Positions 1-8,210 of a stretch of DNA of 64,000 bases are shown here, in pieces (position 1 is the first letter of the stretch; the number at the start of each line of letters is the position of its first letter). A model generated the notes under the pieces. That model was not told the origin of the DNA, ran no database searches, and saw only the letters and a program-made list of their open reading frames with translations. The stretch spans positions 1 through 64,000 of the forward strand of contig NZ_JBHLZU010000010.1 in NCBI RefSeq assembly GCF_042429765.1, read 5' to 3'. This stretch comes from Allokutzneria oryzae (GTDB lineage: Bacteria; Actinomycetota; Actinomycetes; Mycobacteriales; Pseudonocardiaceae). A program made the position numbers and the translations under genes.

Positions 1-67
1 CGCCGATGATGGCGGGTTCCAGGGCTGAGTAGTCGTAGTCCAACTCCGGCAGAACGTACTGCGCCAC
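1..67 (-). CDS. sodF: Fe/Mn superoxide dismutase, N-terminal fragment (cut by window edge)
   Basis: Only the first 22 codons are present; the gene runs off the left edge. Read from GTG at 67 the peptide begins VAQYVLPELDYDYSALEP, which matches the conserved amino terminus of Fe/Mn superoxide dismutases (YxLPxLxYDYxALEP). A GGAGG ribosome binding site lies 5 nt before the GTG. The enzyme converts superoxide to oxygen and hydrogen peroxide. A Nur-like inverted repeat lies about 45 bp upstream, which favours the iron-type, nickel-repressed sodF over other members of the family. The metal cannot be confirmed because the ligands are outside the window. Confidence 0.85.
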   Translation of the reverse strand, partial: MAQYVLPELDYDYSALEPAIIG

Positions 68-108
68 GGTGGCCTCCGTTGTGCTTCGCTGTTGCCAGTC
101 TCTCTTAA

Positions 109-125
109 CTGCAACTTACTTGCAT
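109..125. promoter_or_regulatory. Candidate Nur (nickel-responsive) operator upstream of sodF
   Basis: CTGCAACTTACTTGCAT carries a perfect TGCAA-N5-TTGCA inverted repeat. This is the layout of the Streptomyces Nur box (tTGCaa-N5-ttGCAA), through which nickel-loaded Nur represses sodF. It sits 42-58 bp upstream of the sodF start, where a repressor site would overlap the promoter. The match is by eye. A Zur or Fur relative could also bind such a repeat. Confidence 0.6.
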
Positions 126-214
126 CTGGATCGGCATCGCGCGGTGGGGCTAAACACGCCTGCGGCGGGAACAGCGGTCGTGCCGCTGGTCACGACTTTG
201 TCCAGAGGTTTGAC

Positions 215-356
215 CACCTCGCCCCGGCTCGGGGAGCATCCGCTACGACAACCGAAAACACGTCTCCGGCAGGGGAAGACCGGTCGAAGTCCGGCGCTGA
301 CCCGCAACGGTGGGCCGCTGTGTCACAGCGGCAAGCCCGAACACCTGCCTGAGCAC
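215..356 (+). ncRNA. Cobalamin riboswitch
   Basis: The leader of the transporter operon contains the cobalamin-aptamer core: GGGGAAGACCGG (273-284), TCCGGCGCTGACCCGCAAC (290-308), a short hairpin GCCGCTGTGTCACAGCGGC (314-332), then AAGCCCGAACACCTGCC (333-349). GGCAGG (about 269-274) can pair with CCTGCC (344-349). Boundaries are approximate. The aptamer ends about 40 nt before the ATG at 395, with RBS GGAAGG just upstream of that start. Adenosyl- or methylcobalamin binding would be expected to switch the operon off. I did not resolve whether the expression platform acts on transcription or translation. Confidence 0.88.
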
Positions 357-394
357 GTCCGGCTCGTACTCCGTCGAGGTCTACGGAAGGTGCC

Positions 395-1363
395 ATGACC
401 AGGTCTTATCAGCGCGCGCTCTGTGGTGTTGCGCTCGTTGCCGTGCTCGCGGCGTGCGCGGGGCAGCCACCCTCGGCGCCCACCCCGGCCGCCACCGAGG
501 TGACCAGTTGCGGGCGGGCGCAGTCCTTCCCGACGCCGCCCAAGCGGATCCTCAGCCTGAACCAGCACGCCACCGAGATCCTGGTCGCGCTCGGCCTGAC
601 CGACCGGATCGTGGGGACCGCGTACCCGGACACGCCGGACGTGCCCGCCTCGATCGCCGCTGACTACCGGCGGGTCAAGCTGGTCGCGGAGAAGTACCCG
701 TCGGCGGAGCAGGTGCTCGAAGCCGAGCCGGACGTCGTCGTCGGCGGGTATGCCAGCGCGTTCTCGGAGAAGGACGGTCGCGGCCGGGAGGCGTTGGAGC
801 GCAAGGGAATTCGCACGCTGCTGCTCGCCGAGTCGTGCTCGACCGGCCCCATCGGGATCAGCACCTACACCGATGACCTCGTGTTGTTCGGCAAGGCGTT
901 CGGGGTCGCTGACCGCGCGGCGAAGCTCGCCGAGGAGACGACGCGACGGGTGGACGCGGTCTCCGCCAAGCTCAAGGGCGTCGAGCCGGTTCCGGTGTTC
1001 TTCTACGACAGCGGCGAGAAGGTCGCGTTCACCGTCGGCGGCCACGGACTCGGCAACGACATCGCCAAGCGCACGGGTGGCGGCAACATCTTCGCCGACC
1101 TGCCCAAGGTCTTCGGTGACGCGAGCTGGGAGCAGGTCGCAGAGCGCGCTCCCAAGGCCGTGGTGCTGGTCGACTACCTCGGTGCCGGTGGGGTGGACGG
1201 CAAACGCACGTTCCTGCAAGGGCATCCGCTGGTCGCGAAGACTCCCGGTGTCGCGCAGGGCAGGTACGTCACGCTCACCCTGCCCGACCTCATCGAGGGC
1301 ATCCGGCTGGCCGACGCGGTGGAGAAGCTCGCACGCGGTCTGCACCCCGGCGTCTCCTGGTGA
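395..1363 (+). CDS. btuF: Cobalamin-type ABC transporter substrate-binding lipoprotein
   Basis: A 322-residue extracytoplasmic binding protein of the BtuF/FecB type III family. The N terminus is a lipoprotein signal with lipobox LAAC (cysteine at residue 21). Next comes the family start KRILSLNQHATEILVALGL, where the first lobe begins, a long connecting helix, and a second lobe with DSGEKVAFTVGG and a C-terminal GHPLVAKTPGV segment. The RBS GGAAGG precedes the ATG by 6 nt. The cobalamin riboswitch in the leader is the main reason for assigning corrinoids rather than siderophores as ligand; the family alone does not distinguish them. The stop codon overlaps the GTG of the permease. Confidence 0.88.
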   Translation: MTRSYQRALCGVALVAVLAACAGQPPSAPTPAATEVTSCGRAQSFPTPPKRILSLNQHATEILVALGLTDRIVGTAYPDTPDVPASIAADYRRVKLVAEKYPSAEQVLEAEPDVVVGGYASAFSEKDGRGREALERKGIRTLLLAESCSTGPIGISTYTDDLVLFGKAFGVADRAAKLAEETTRRVDAVSAKLKGVEPVPVFFYDSGEKVAFTVGGHGLGNDIAKRTGGGNIFADLPKVFGDASWEQVAERAPKAVVLVDYLGAGGVDGKRTFLQGHPLVAKTPGVAQGRYVTLTLPDLIEGIRLADAVEKLARGLHPGVSW

Positions 1364-2409
1364 CAGTCCTGATCGGAGTGGCGCGACGTCGGCCGCCACT
1401 GCTGTTCACGCTGCTCGGGCTCGCCGTGGCGCTGGTGTCCGTGTGCGTGCTCGCGGTGTCCTTCGGGTCCGTGTGGCTGCCGTTCGGGCAGGTCTGGGGC
1501 ATCCTCGCCGAGCCGATCGCGCCATGGCTCGTCGAGGTGACGTGGAGCCCGGTGCGCGCGTCGATCGTGTGGGACTCGCGCCTGCCCCGGGTGGCGATGG
1601 CGGTGGTGGTCGGAGCGGCGCTCGCGTTGTCCGGGGCCATCGCGCAGATCGTCACCCGCAACCCGCTGGCCGACCCCTACCTGCTCGGTGTCTCTCAGGG
1701 CGCGGGGCTGACGGTGTCGCTGATGATGGTGCTCGGAGTCGGCGTGCTCGGCTTCGTCGCGCTTCCCTCGGTGGCCTTCATCGGAGCGCTCGCGGCGCTG
1801 CTGGCGGTGCTCGCGGTGGCTGGGCGTTCCGGCTCCGTCAGCGTGCTGGTGCTCGCAGGGCTCGCGGTCGGTCAGGTCTGCGGTGCCGGGCTCTCGCTCG
1901 TGCTTTTCCTGCACGCCAAGGGTGATCAGGCCAAGCAGGTGTTGTTCTGGCTCGCGGGCGGAATGGGCGACGCGCGGTGGGACGCGTTGGCGATCCCGGC
2001 TGTTGTGCTCGTCCTGGCTGTCGTCGGCGGGATCGCGGCCGGGCGCCGGATCAACCTGCTGCACGCCGAGGACGACGCCGCGACCGCGCTCGGCGTGAAC
2101 CCGCGCCGGTTCCGGTTGGTCATGCTGGTCGGAGTCTCGCTGCTGGCGGGCACGTCCGTGGCCGTGGCGGGCGGGATCGGTTTCGTCGGACTGGTCGTGC
2201 CGCACGCGGCGACCTTCCTGGTGGGCTCGGACGCGCGTCGTCTGTTGCCGGTCTCCGCCTTGCTGGGAGCGGTCTTCCTCGTCGCGGCCGACCTGCTCGG
2301 TCGGGTGCTCGCGGCTCCGTCGGAGCTGCCCGCCGGTGTGATCACGTCCGCGATCGGCGGCCCGCTGTTCATCCTGATGCTGCTGCGGTCCAGGCGGAGG
2401 ATGAGGTGA
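1360..2409 (+). CDS. btuC: FecCD/BtuC-family ABC transporter permease
   Basis: A 349-residue integral membrane permease, the usual length for the FecCD family, with about ten hydrophobic segments. Recognisable motifs include LPRVAMAVVVGAALALSGA near residues 65-85, NPLADPYLLGVSQGAG after it, and near the C terminus VAGGIGFVGLVVPHAATFLVG and DLLGRV, the region that contacts the ATPase. It would form the homodimeric channel for corrinoid entry. The GTG start overlaps the lipoprotein stop (GTGA), indicating translational coupling. Confidence 0.9.
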   Translation: MTVLIGVARRRPPLLFTLLGLAVALVSVCVLAVSFGSVWLPFGQVWGILAEPIAPWLVEVTWSPVRASIVWDSRLPRVAMAVVVGAALALSGAIAQIVTRNPLADPYLLGVSQGAGLTVSLMMVLGVGVLGFVALPSVAFIGALAALLAVLAVAGRSGSVSVLVLAGLAVGQVCGAGLSLVLFLHAKGDQAKQVLFWLAGGMGDARWDALAIPAVVLVLAVVGGIAAGRRINLLHAEDDAATALGVNPRRFRLVMLVGVSLLAGTSVAVAGGIGFVGLVVPHAATFLVGSDARRLLPVSALLGAVFLVAADLLGRVLAAPSELPAGVITSAIGGPLFILMLLRSRRRMR

Positions 2410-3164
2410 GTCTTCGCGTCGAAGGTCTTCGCGTCCGGATCGGGAACCGGGCGATCGTCGACGGTGTCGACCTCGGGGTCGTGCCCGGCGAAGTCCTGGG
2501 GCTGGTCGGTCCGAACGGCAGCGGCAAGACAACGTTGCTGCGCACGCTCTACCGCGCGATCACGCCCGTGGCGGGATCTGTGCACCTTGGACAGTCCACA
2601 GTGGATGAGTATCCGCGAAGGGAGCTGGCCCGGCGGCTGTCGGCGAGCACCCAGGAGCCCGAGCACGCTGCCTCGCTGACCGTGAGCGAGGTGGTCGAGC
2701 AGGGGCGGGTGTGCCATCGCGGCTGGCTGGAGCCGATGCGCGCTGAGGACACCGAAGCGGTCGACGAGGCCGTTCGGTCCGCGGGGCTCGCCGAGTTGCG
2801 TGACCGCGATGTCCGCACTCTGTCGGGAGGCGAGCGACAGCGCGTGTCGATCGCTCGCGCGCTCGCGGTGCGGCCCGAAGTTCTCGTGCTCGACGAGCCC
2901 ACGAACCACCTTGATCTGCGGCATCAGCTCGGAGTGCTGGGCTTGTTGCGCGAGCTCGCCGCCGACGGGCTCGCGGTTCTGCTGACGCTGCACGACCTTC
3001 GGCTCGCGGTGTCGTACTGCGACCGGCTCGCTGTGCTGGACGCGGGAAAGGTCGTCGCGGTCGGGCCACCGGCCGAGGTGCTGGACGAGAAGCTGCTGGC
3101 CGATGTCTTCGGTGTGCGCGGACGGATTCGAGAGTCCACTTTGGACATCATGGGGCCGGTATGA
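2406..3164 (+). CDS. btuD: BtuD-like ABC transporter ATP-binding protein
   Basis: A 252-residue ATPase starting at GTG 2406, which overlaps the permease stop by 4 nt; translation begins VSLRVEGLRVRIG. Walker A GPNGSGKTT is near residue 40, the signature LSGGERQR near 138, Walker B VLVLDEPTNHLDL near 160, and the switch histidine lies in LTLHDL. It powers the BtuC channel on the cytoplasmic side. The reading frame is open further upstream, but that stretch overlaps the permease gene and is not credible as coding sequence. The palindrome TCCACAGTGGA at 2595-2605 lies inside this gene. Confidence 0.9.
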   Translation: MSLRVEGLRVRIGNRAIVDGVDLGVVPGEVLGLVGPNGSGKTTLLRTLYRAITPVAGSVHLGQSTVDEYPRRELARRLSASTQEPEHAASLTVSEVVEQGRVCHRGWLEPMRAEDTEAVDEAVRSAGLAELRDRDVRTLSGGERQRVSIARALAVRPEVLVLDEPTNHLDLRHQLGVLGLLRELAADGLAVLLTLHDLRLAVSYCDRLAVLDAGKVVAVGPPAEVLDEKLLADVFGVRGRIRESTLDIMGPV

Positions 3165-3853
3165 GCGAGCTGTTCGCGGCGTGCTGCCCGGAGGCGGAGG
3201 TCGTCATCGGACCGGCTCCGCCCGACGCGGTTCGCTGCGCGGATCTGGTCTACCGGCCGGACGTGCTGCGCTCGCTCGTCGACACGGAAGAGCGTTCGAG
3301 CGGGCACATCCTCAGGGCCTCGGCAGCGCGCACCTTTCTGTCCTGTTATGCGATTCGGTTGTGCCAGACAACCGTGTTGCCAACGATCATCGGTGACGTG
3401 CTTGTGCACCCGGACGGCGTCGCGCTGCGGGGCGACGGTCACGGCTTCGGTGTTGTTCACGTCGACCCAGAAGCGATTCAGCCGGTTCCGGAGTTCGCCA
3501 GTGGTCTGGTGATCGCGGCGGGCAGGGTGCTCGAAGGACATCTTCGCGCACTGGCGACGAGCCTTGCGGTGGAGCCGGGATGCGCGTGGAGCCCGTTGGC
3601 CGGGCAGATCGGCTTCGGGCTCGGCACCGCGATGGCACGGGCCCGCGCGCCCAAGGAGAAGCTGCTCGAAGCGCACCGCCTGCTGCTCGGGCACGTGCCG
3701 TGGCTCGCGGGGACCGGCCGGCTGCTCGAATCGTCCACACAGGACAAGCTGGTGTTCCTGCGGTCGAAGTGCTGCCTGTGGTGGACCATTCCGGTCGAGG
3801 ACGAATGCCGCAGCTGCCCACGTCGCAGCGATGAGGAGCGGATCGCGCGATAA
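3161..3853 (+). CDS. FhuF-like 2Fe-2S protein, possible corrinoid or ferric reductase
   Basis: A 230-residue protein whose C terminus has the FhuF-type iron-sulfur motif CC-x10-C-x2-C (Cys204, Cys205, Cys216, Cys219). FhuF binds a 2Fe-2S cluster and reduces ferric iron in ferrisiderophores in the cytoplasm. Here it overlaps the ATPase gene by 4 nt (ATGA) and is the fourth gene of a riboswitch-led B12 importer operon. A role in reducing imported cob(III)alamin, or in removing its upper ligand, is therefore an attractive inference, but nothing in the protein proves it. A siderophore reductase in a mixed-function operon is the alternative. Confidence 0.75.
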   Translation: MSELFAACCPEAEVVIGPAPPDAVRCADLVYRPDVLRSLVDTEERSSGHILRASAARTFLSCYAIRLCQTTVLPTIIGDVLVHPDGVALRGDGHGFGVVHVDPEAIQPVPEFASGLVIAAGRVLEGHLRALATSLAVEPGCAWSPLAGQIGFGLGTAMARARAPKEKLLEAHRLLLGHVPWLAGTGRLLESSTQDKLVFLRSKCCLWWTIPVEDECRSCPRRSDEERIAR

Positions 3854-3894
3854 TCCGGTTGCCGAGCGCGACCACCTGGTGCACCGTGGACCGG

Positions 3895-5529
3895 GTGTCC
3901 GTTCTGGTAGCGCGCGGTGTTTCGCTGTCATTCGGCCAAAGAACAGTTCTCGCGGAGGTAGATCTCGATGTCGCTGCTGGTGATCGAGTAGGGCTCATCG
4001 CCCCCAACGGAGTCGGCAAGTCCACGCTGCTGCGCGTGCTCGCCGGTGAGCTCCAGCCCGATGAGGGCACCGTCCGCACCCATCCGCCCGGTGCCGCGGT
4101 GGCGTACCTGACCCAGGAAACCGACCTCCGGCAGGGCGAGTCGCTGCGAGACCACCTCGCGCGCCGAACCGGTGTTGGCCGTGCGGAGCGCGAGCTGCAA
4201 CGCGCGGCCGAGCTGCTGGCGGAAGACCCGTCGGGAAACGAGTACGCCGAGGCGTTCGACCGGTGGACCGCGCTGGGGGCCGCCGACTTCGACGAGCGCG
4301 CCGAGGCGGTGTGCCAACGGCTCGGGCTCCCGGCGGACCTGCTCGACGGTCGAGGCGCTGACGAGCTCTCCGGCGGTCAGGCCGCGCGGCTGCGACTGGC
4401 GTCGGTGCTGCTCGTGCGCGCCGACGCGGTGCTCCTTGACGAGCCGACGAACGACTTGGACACCAACGGTCTGGAACTCCTCGAACAGCACGTGGTCGGG
4501 AGTCGGGCCGCGACGGTGCTGGTCAGCCATGATCGTGAGTTCCTCGCCCGTACCGTGACCGCTGTTGGTGAGCTGGACGAGTTCACCAACGGCCTGACGG
4601 TGTTCGGCGGCGGCTGGGAGTCCTATGTGGACGAAAGGATCAGCGCCGATCGCCACGCGCGCGAGGCGTACGAGCAGTACGCGACCAAGCGGGACGCGCT
4701 GGTTCAACGCTCTCGCAAGGCAAAGGAGTGGTCGCGGACCGGGATGCGGCGCGCCACGAGCGCGAAGGCGCTCAACGACGAGCCGGACCGCAACGCCCGG
4801 ACGGGGCGGAAGCTGGCCGCGCAGAACATCGCCGCGAAGGCCACCCTGGCGGAACGCCAGCTGGACCGGTTGGAGGAGGTGGAAGAGCCTCGCGAGGCAT
4901 GGGAGCTGCGGCTCACACTGCCGTCGGCGGGACGGGGCAGCGACGTCGTGTTCACGTTGCGCGAGGCGGTCGTGCGGCGAGGCGAGGTCACCCTCGGGCC
5001 GATCGACCTCACCATCGGAGCCGGTGAGCGCTGGCGCGTCGTCGGTCCCAACGGCTCGGGCAAGTCCACGTTGATCGCGGCGCTGCTGGGCAGGCTGCCC
5101 CTGGTCTCCGGGGCGCGCGGCGGCGGGGCCAACGTGGTGGTCGGCGAGGTCGACCAGCTGCGCGAGTCCTTCGCCACCGACGAGCCGACGCTGGGCGTGG
5201 TCGCCTCGGCAGCCGGCCTGTCCGATGTGGACGCTCGAACGCTGCTGGCGAAGTTCCGGGTGGGGGCGGACGCGGTGCTGCGCCCGGCCCGCACGCTGTC
5301 GCCGGGCGAACGCACTCGTGCGGGACTGGCGGTCCTGCAGGCGCGGGGGACCACGTGCCTGGTGCTGGACGAGCCGACCAACCACCTGGACCTCCCGGCG
5401 ATCGAACAGCTGGAGCAGGCCCTGGCGGACTACCCGGGAACGCTCATCCTGGTTACCCACGACCGCCGCCTGGCCAGCAAGATCCACACCGACCACGTGC
5501 TCGACATCACCGCGCTCCACGCCACCTGA
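3895..5529 (+). CDS. ABC-F family ATPase (ribosome-associated)
   Basis: About 544 residues with two tandem ABC domains and no membrane segments. The first has Walker A APNGVGKST, signature LSGGQ and Walker B VLLDEPTNDLD; the second has GPNGSGKST, signature LSPGE and CLVLDEPTNHLD. A charged linker of about 90 residues joins them. ABC-F proteins act on the ribosome in translation or in protection from ribosome-targeting antibiotics. The start is uncertain: GTG 3895 gives the family-like opening VSVLVARGVSLSFGQRT, but GTG 3886 and TTG 3859 are in frame. No clear RBS is present; the preceding gene ends only 41 nt upstream, so it may be read through. Confidence 0.85.
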   Translation: MSVLVARGVSLSFGQRTVLAEVDLDVAAGDRVGLIAPNGVGKSTLLRVLAGELQPDEGTVRTHPPGAAVAYLTQETDLRQGESLRDHLARRTGVGRAERELQRAAELLAEDPSGNEYAEAFDRWTALGAADFDERAEAVCQRLGLPADLLDGRGADELSGGQAARLRLASVLLVRADAVLLDEPTNDLDTNGLELLEQHVVGSRAATVLVSHDREFLARTVTAVGELDEFTNGLTVFGGGWESYVDERISADRHAREAYEQYATKRDALVQRSRKAKEWSRTGMRRATSAKALNDEPDRNARTGRKLAAQNIAAKATLAERQLDRLEEVEEPREAWELRLTLPSAGRGSDVVFTLREAVVRRGEVTLGPIDLTIGAGERWRVVGPNGSGKSTLIAALLGRLPLVSGARGGGANVVVGEVDQLRESFATDEPTLGVVASAAGLSDVDARTLLAKFRVGADAVLRPARTLSPGERTRAGLAVLQARGTTCLVLDEPTNHLDLPAIEQLEQALADYPGTLILVTHDRRLASKIHTDHVLDITALHAT

Positions 5530-5533
5530 CTCG

Positions 5534-5561
5534 GCCCCGACGCGCATGCCGCGTCAGGGGC
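5534..5561. terminator. Bidirectional hairpin terminator
   Basis: GCCCCGACGCG and CGCGTCAGGGGC pair around CATGC with one bulged base, in the 47-bp gap between two convergent genes. There is no clear T-run, as is common in actinobacteria. Confidence 0.6.
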
Positions 5562-5576
5562 GTCAGGGGTGTGGGG

Positions 5577-7079
5577 TCACTGGCCGCCGAGAGGCCAGGT
5601 GTGGACCGGTTCTCCGCCGTGCATCAGCTCGATGTAGCGCTGGAGCATCCCGGTGATCGCCGCGTCCCGGTCAAGGCCGCGTTCTTCGAGCCTGGCAACC
5701 GTTTCGCGCTGCCAGGAGGCTCCGGTTCGGCGGGTCACGCAGCGCTGCTCGATGATGCCGAGGTAGCGCTCGCGGGCGTCGTCGGAGACACCGCAGGCGC
5801 GCAGGCCCTCGTGCGCCATGGGGAGCAGCCGCCGCAGGACCAGCTCGTCCGGGGGGATCCAGCCGATGCCGGGCCAGTACAGCTGGGCCTGCATGCCGTG
5901 CCGGGCGCCGGTGTAGAAGTTCTCCTCCGCCGCCTGGAAGGACATCTGGCTCCAGATCGGCCGCTCCTGCTCGCACAGCGCCCGTTGTGCGCCGTAGAAG
6001 AAGGCCGCGTTGGCCAGCACGTCCACCACCGTGGGGCCCGCCGGCAGCACGCGGTTCTCCACCCGCAGGTGCGGCACGCCGTCGACGATGTCGTAGACCG
6101 GGCGGTTCCAGCGCCAGATCGTCCCGTTGTGCAGGCGGAGCTCGCCGAGCTGGGGCGCGCGACCCGCTTCGATCGCCTCCAGCGGGTCCTCGTCCTCGGT
6201 CTCCGGCAACAGAGCGGGGAAGTACCTCGCGTTCTCCTCGAACAGGTCGAATATCGAGGTGATCCACCGCTCGCCGAACCACACGCGCGGGCGGACGCCC
6301 TGGTTCTTCAGCTCCTGCGGGCGGGTGTCGGTTGCCTGCTCGAACATGGGGATCCGGGTTTCCTGCCACAGCGCCTTGCCGAGCAGGAACGGCGAGTTCG
6401 CCGCGAGCGCGACCTGGACGCCCGCAAGGCACTGGGCCGCGTTCCAGTGCGCCGCGAAGTCGTCCGGGTCCACCTGCAGGTGCAGCTGCACCGAGGTGCA
6501 GGAGGACTCCGGCAGGATCGAGTCCGCGTAGCTGCGCAGGCGTTCCCCCGCCCGGCCGGGCATCGGCACGCCCTCCATGTCCAGCAGCATGTCCTCGCCC
6601 CGCTCGTCGAGGATCTGCTTGTTGAGCACGCTGTAGCGCGGGTTCGTCGACAGGAATCTTCGGTCGAAGTGCTCGGCTCTCAGCGTCGGCAGCATGCCGA
6701 TCATCACCAGCCCGGCACCCGCGTCGTGCGCCTTGACGTCCGCGGAGTCCAGGACCGTCCTCAGGTCGTCCTCCAGCTCCAGCGCCTCGTCCCCGGCCAG
6801 TGGCCTGGGCGGGACGTTGATCTCCAGGTTGTACTGGCCGAGCTCGGTGGTGAAGAGCGGATCCGAGATCTTCTCGAGTACCACCGCGTTCAGCATCGCG
6901 GGACTGAGCGCCTGGTCCACCAGGTTCAGCTCGATCTCCAAGCCCATCTGCTGGCGGGGAAAGGAGAAGTGGTTCTCGGCGAGCATCCGGGCGAGGGCGT
7001 CCAGGCACCGCTGGACCTTCTCCCGGTAGCGCTGCCGGTCTTCCCTGCTGAACGTTCGATTCGACACGTCCCTACCCAT
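5577..7079 (-). CDS. Glutamate-cysteine ligase (GCS2) family protein
   Basis: A 500-residue protein that resembles the GCS2 family of ATP-dependent glutamate ligases. Supporting segments are MGLEIELNLVD near residue 50, QYNLEINVPPRPL near 80, the central SCTSVQLHLQVDPDDF and the late LRLHNGTIWRWNRPVYD, which resemble the substrate- and metal-binding strands of the fold. The start is ATG 7079, with RBS GGGAGG 6 nt upstream; an upstream extension to 7166 lacks family similarity. The product is likely a gamma-glutamyl amide, but the amine substrate is unknown. It could be a thiol-biosynthesis relative or a YbdK-type ligase. It stands alone, divergent from trmH. Confidence 0.7.
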   Translation of the reverse strand: MGRDVSNRTFSREDRQRYREKVQRCLDALARMLAENHFSFPRQQMGLEIELNLVDQALSPAMLNAVVLEKISDPLFTTELGQYNLEINVPPRPLAGDEALELEDDLRTVLDSADVKAHDAGAGLVMIGMLPTLRAEHFDRRFLSTNPRYSVLNKQILDERGEDMLLDMEGVPMPGRAGERLRSYADSILPESSCTSVQLHLQVDPDDFAAHWNAAQCLAGVQVALAANSPFLLGKALWQETRIPMFEQATDTRPQELKNQGVRPRVWFGERWITSIFDLFEENARYFPALLPETEDEDPLEAIEAGRAPQLGELRLHNGTIWRWNRPVYDIVDGVPHLRVENRVLPAGPTVVDVLANAAFFYGAQRALCEQERPIWSQMSFQAAEENFYTGARHGMQAQLYWPGIGWIPPDELVLRRLLPMAHEGLRACGVSDDARERYLGIIEQRCVTRRTGASWQRETVARLEERGLDRDAAITGMLQRYIELMHGGEPVHTWPLGGQ

Positions 7080-7297
7080 GCCGCCCTCCCGTGCGGTCGG
7101 CTGGTTTCTGCGGGCACACCAGCGGCAAAGCGAACGCCCACCGTGGCATAGCGATTCCCGTGTCACCAGCGGCCAAACCGGTGCTCTCTGTCACATCGAC
7201 ATGACATTGGGTGACAAGGTGCAGGTCAAGGAAGTGCAAAGCGCAGATTGTTACTGGACGGTGTAGTCCATCATCTGGGAACCGGCAGAATGGGCCG

Positions 7298-8152
7298 GTG
7301 GCCAACGTGATCACCATCGAGGACCCGGCCGACCCGAGGCTTGCGGACTTCCGCGACCTGTCCACGGCCGACCGCCGACCCGACCGCCCCGGCGGCCGGG
7401 GACTGGTGATCGCCGAGGGTGTCGTGGTGGTCGAGCGCCTGCTCGCCTCGCCCTACCCCGTGCGGGCGCTGCTGGGCGTCGCCAGGCGGATCGAGGCGCT
7501 GGCCGACCGGCTCGCCCCGCTGGACGTGCCCGCCTACGTGGCCACCGCCGAGGTGATGGCCGAGGTGGTCGGCTTCCACCTGAACCGGGGTGTGCTGGCC
7601 AGTGCCGACCGCGCGGTGCTGCCGTCGGCGACCGAGCTGGCCGCCTCCTCGCGCAGGCTGGCCGTGCTGGAGGGTGTCGGCGACCACGAGAACCTGGGTT
7701 CGTTGTTCCGCAACGCCGCCGCGCTCGGGCTGGACGGGCTGCTGCTCGGGCCGGGCTGCTCCGACCCGCTGTACCGGCGCAGTGTCCGGGTGTCCATGGG
7801 GCACGTGCTCCGCGTTCCCTTCGCCACCCTTGACGAGTGGCCGGGTGGGTTGAACATGTTGCGGGACAAAGGGTTCACCATCGCGGCGCTGACGCCGAGG
7901 GCGAGCGCGGTCCCGCTCGCGGAAGCCGGGCTCGGCGAGGGCGGGGCCGCGCTGCTGCTCGGCTCGGAGGGGCCGGGGCTGACGGAGGAGGCGATCGAGG
8001 CCGCCGACGTCGTGGTCCGCATCCCGATGTCCGGCCAGGTCGACTCGCTCAACGTCGCCACCGCGGCCGCGATCGCCTTCTACGAGCTCGGTGTCGGCAG
8101 AAACCACGACACGTCAAGGAAAACTGACCCGACGGCCGACGCGGCCCGCTGA
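7298..8152 (+). CDS. TrmH/SpoU-family RNA 2'-O-methyltransferase
   Basis: A 284-residue SPOUT-fold methyltransferase that transfers methyl groups from S-adenosylmethionine to ribose 2'-OH of tRNA or rRNA. The N-terminal substrate-binding part includes GRGLVIAEGVVVVERLL. The C-terminal knot contains VGDHENLGSLFRNAAALG, LLLGSEGPGLTEEAI and VRIPMSGQVDSLNVATAAAI, the three SpoU motifs in order. GTG 7298 is chosen because it yields VANVITIEDPADPRLADFRDL, the usual family start; a CAGAAT hexamer 6 nt upstream hints at leaderless transcription. The position before DUF2537, SepH and SerC matches Rv0881 in M. tuberculosis. Confidence 0.87.
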   Translation: MANVITIEDPADPRLADFRDLSTADRRPDRPGGRGLVIAEGVVVVERLLASPYPVRALLGVARRIEALADRLAPLDVPAYVATAEVMAEVVGFHLNRGVLASADRAVLPSATELAASSRRLAVLEGVGDHENLGSLFRNAAALGLDGLLLGPGCSDPLYRRSVRVSMGHVLRVPFATLDEWPGGLNMLRDKGFTIAALTPRASAVPLAEAGLGEGGAALLLGSEGPGLTEEAIEAADVVVRIPMSGQVDSLNVATAAAIAFYELGVGRNHDTSRKTDPTADAAR

Positions 8153-8210
8153 CCGGCGAAGAGTCGTCGAGACGAGAACGTTCCCACGAATAGCCCTAAG
8201 ATCCTTCGCC

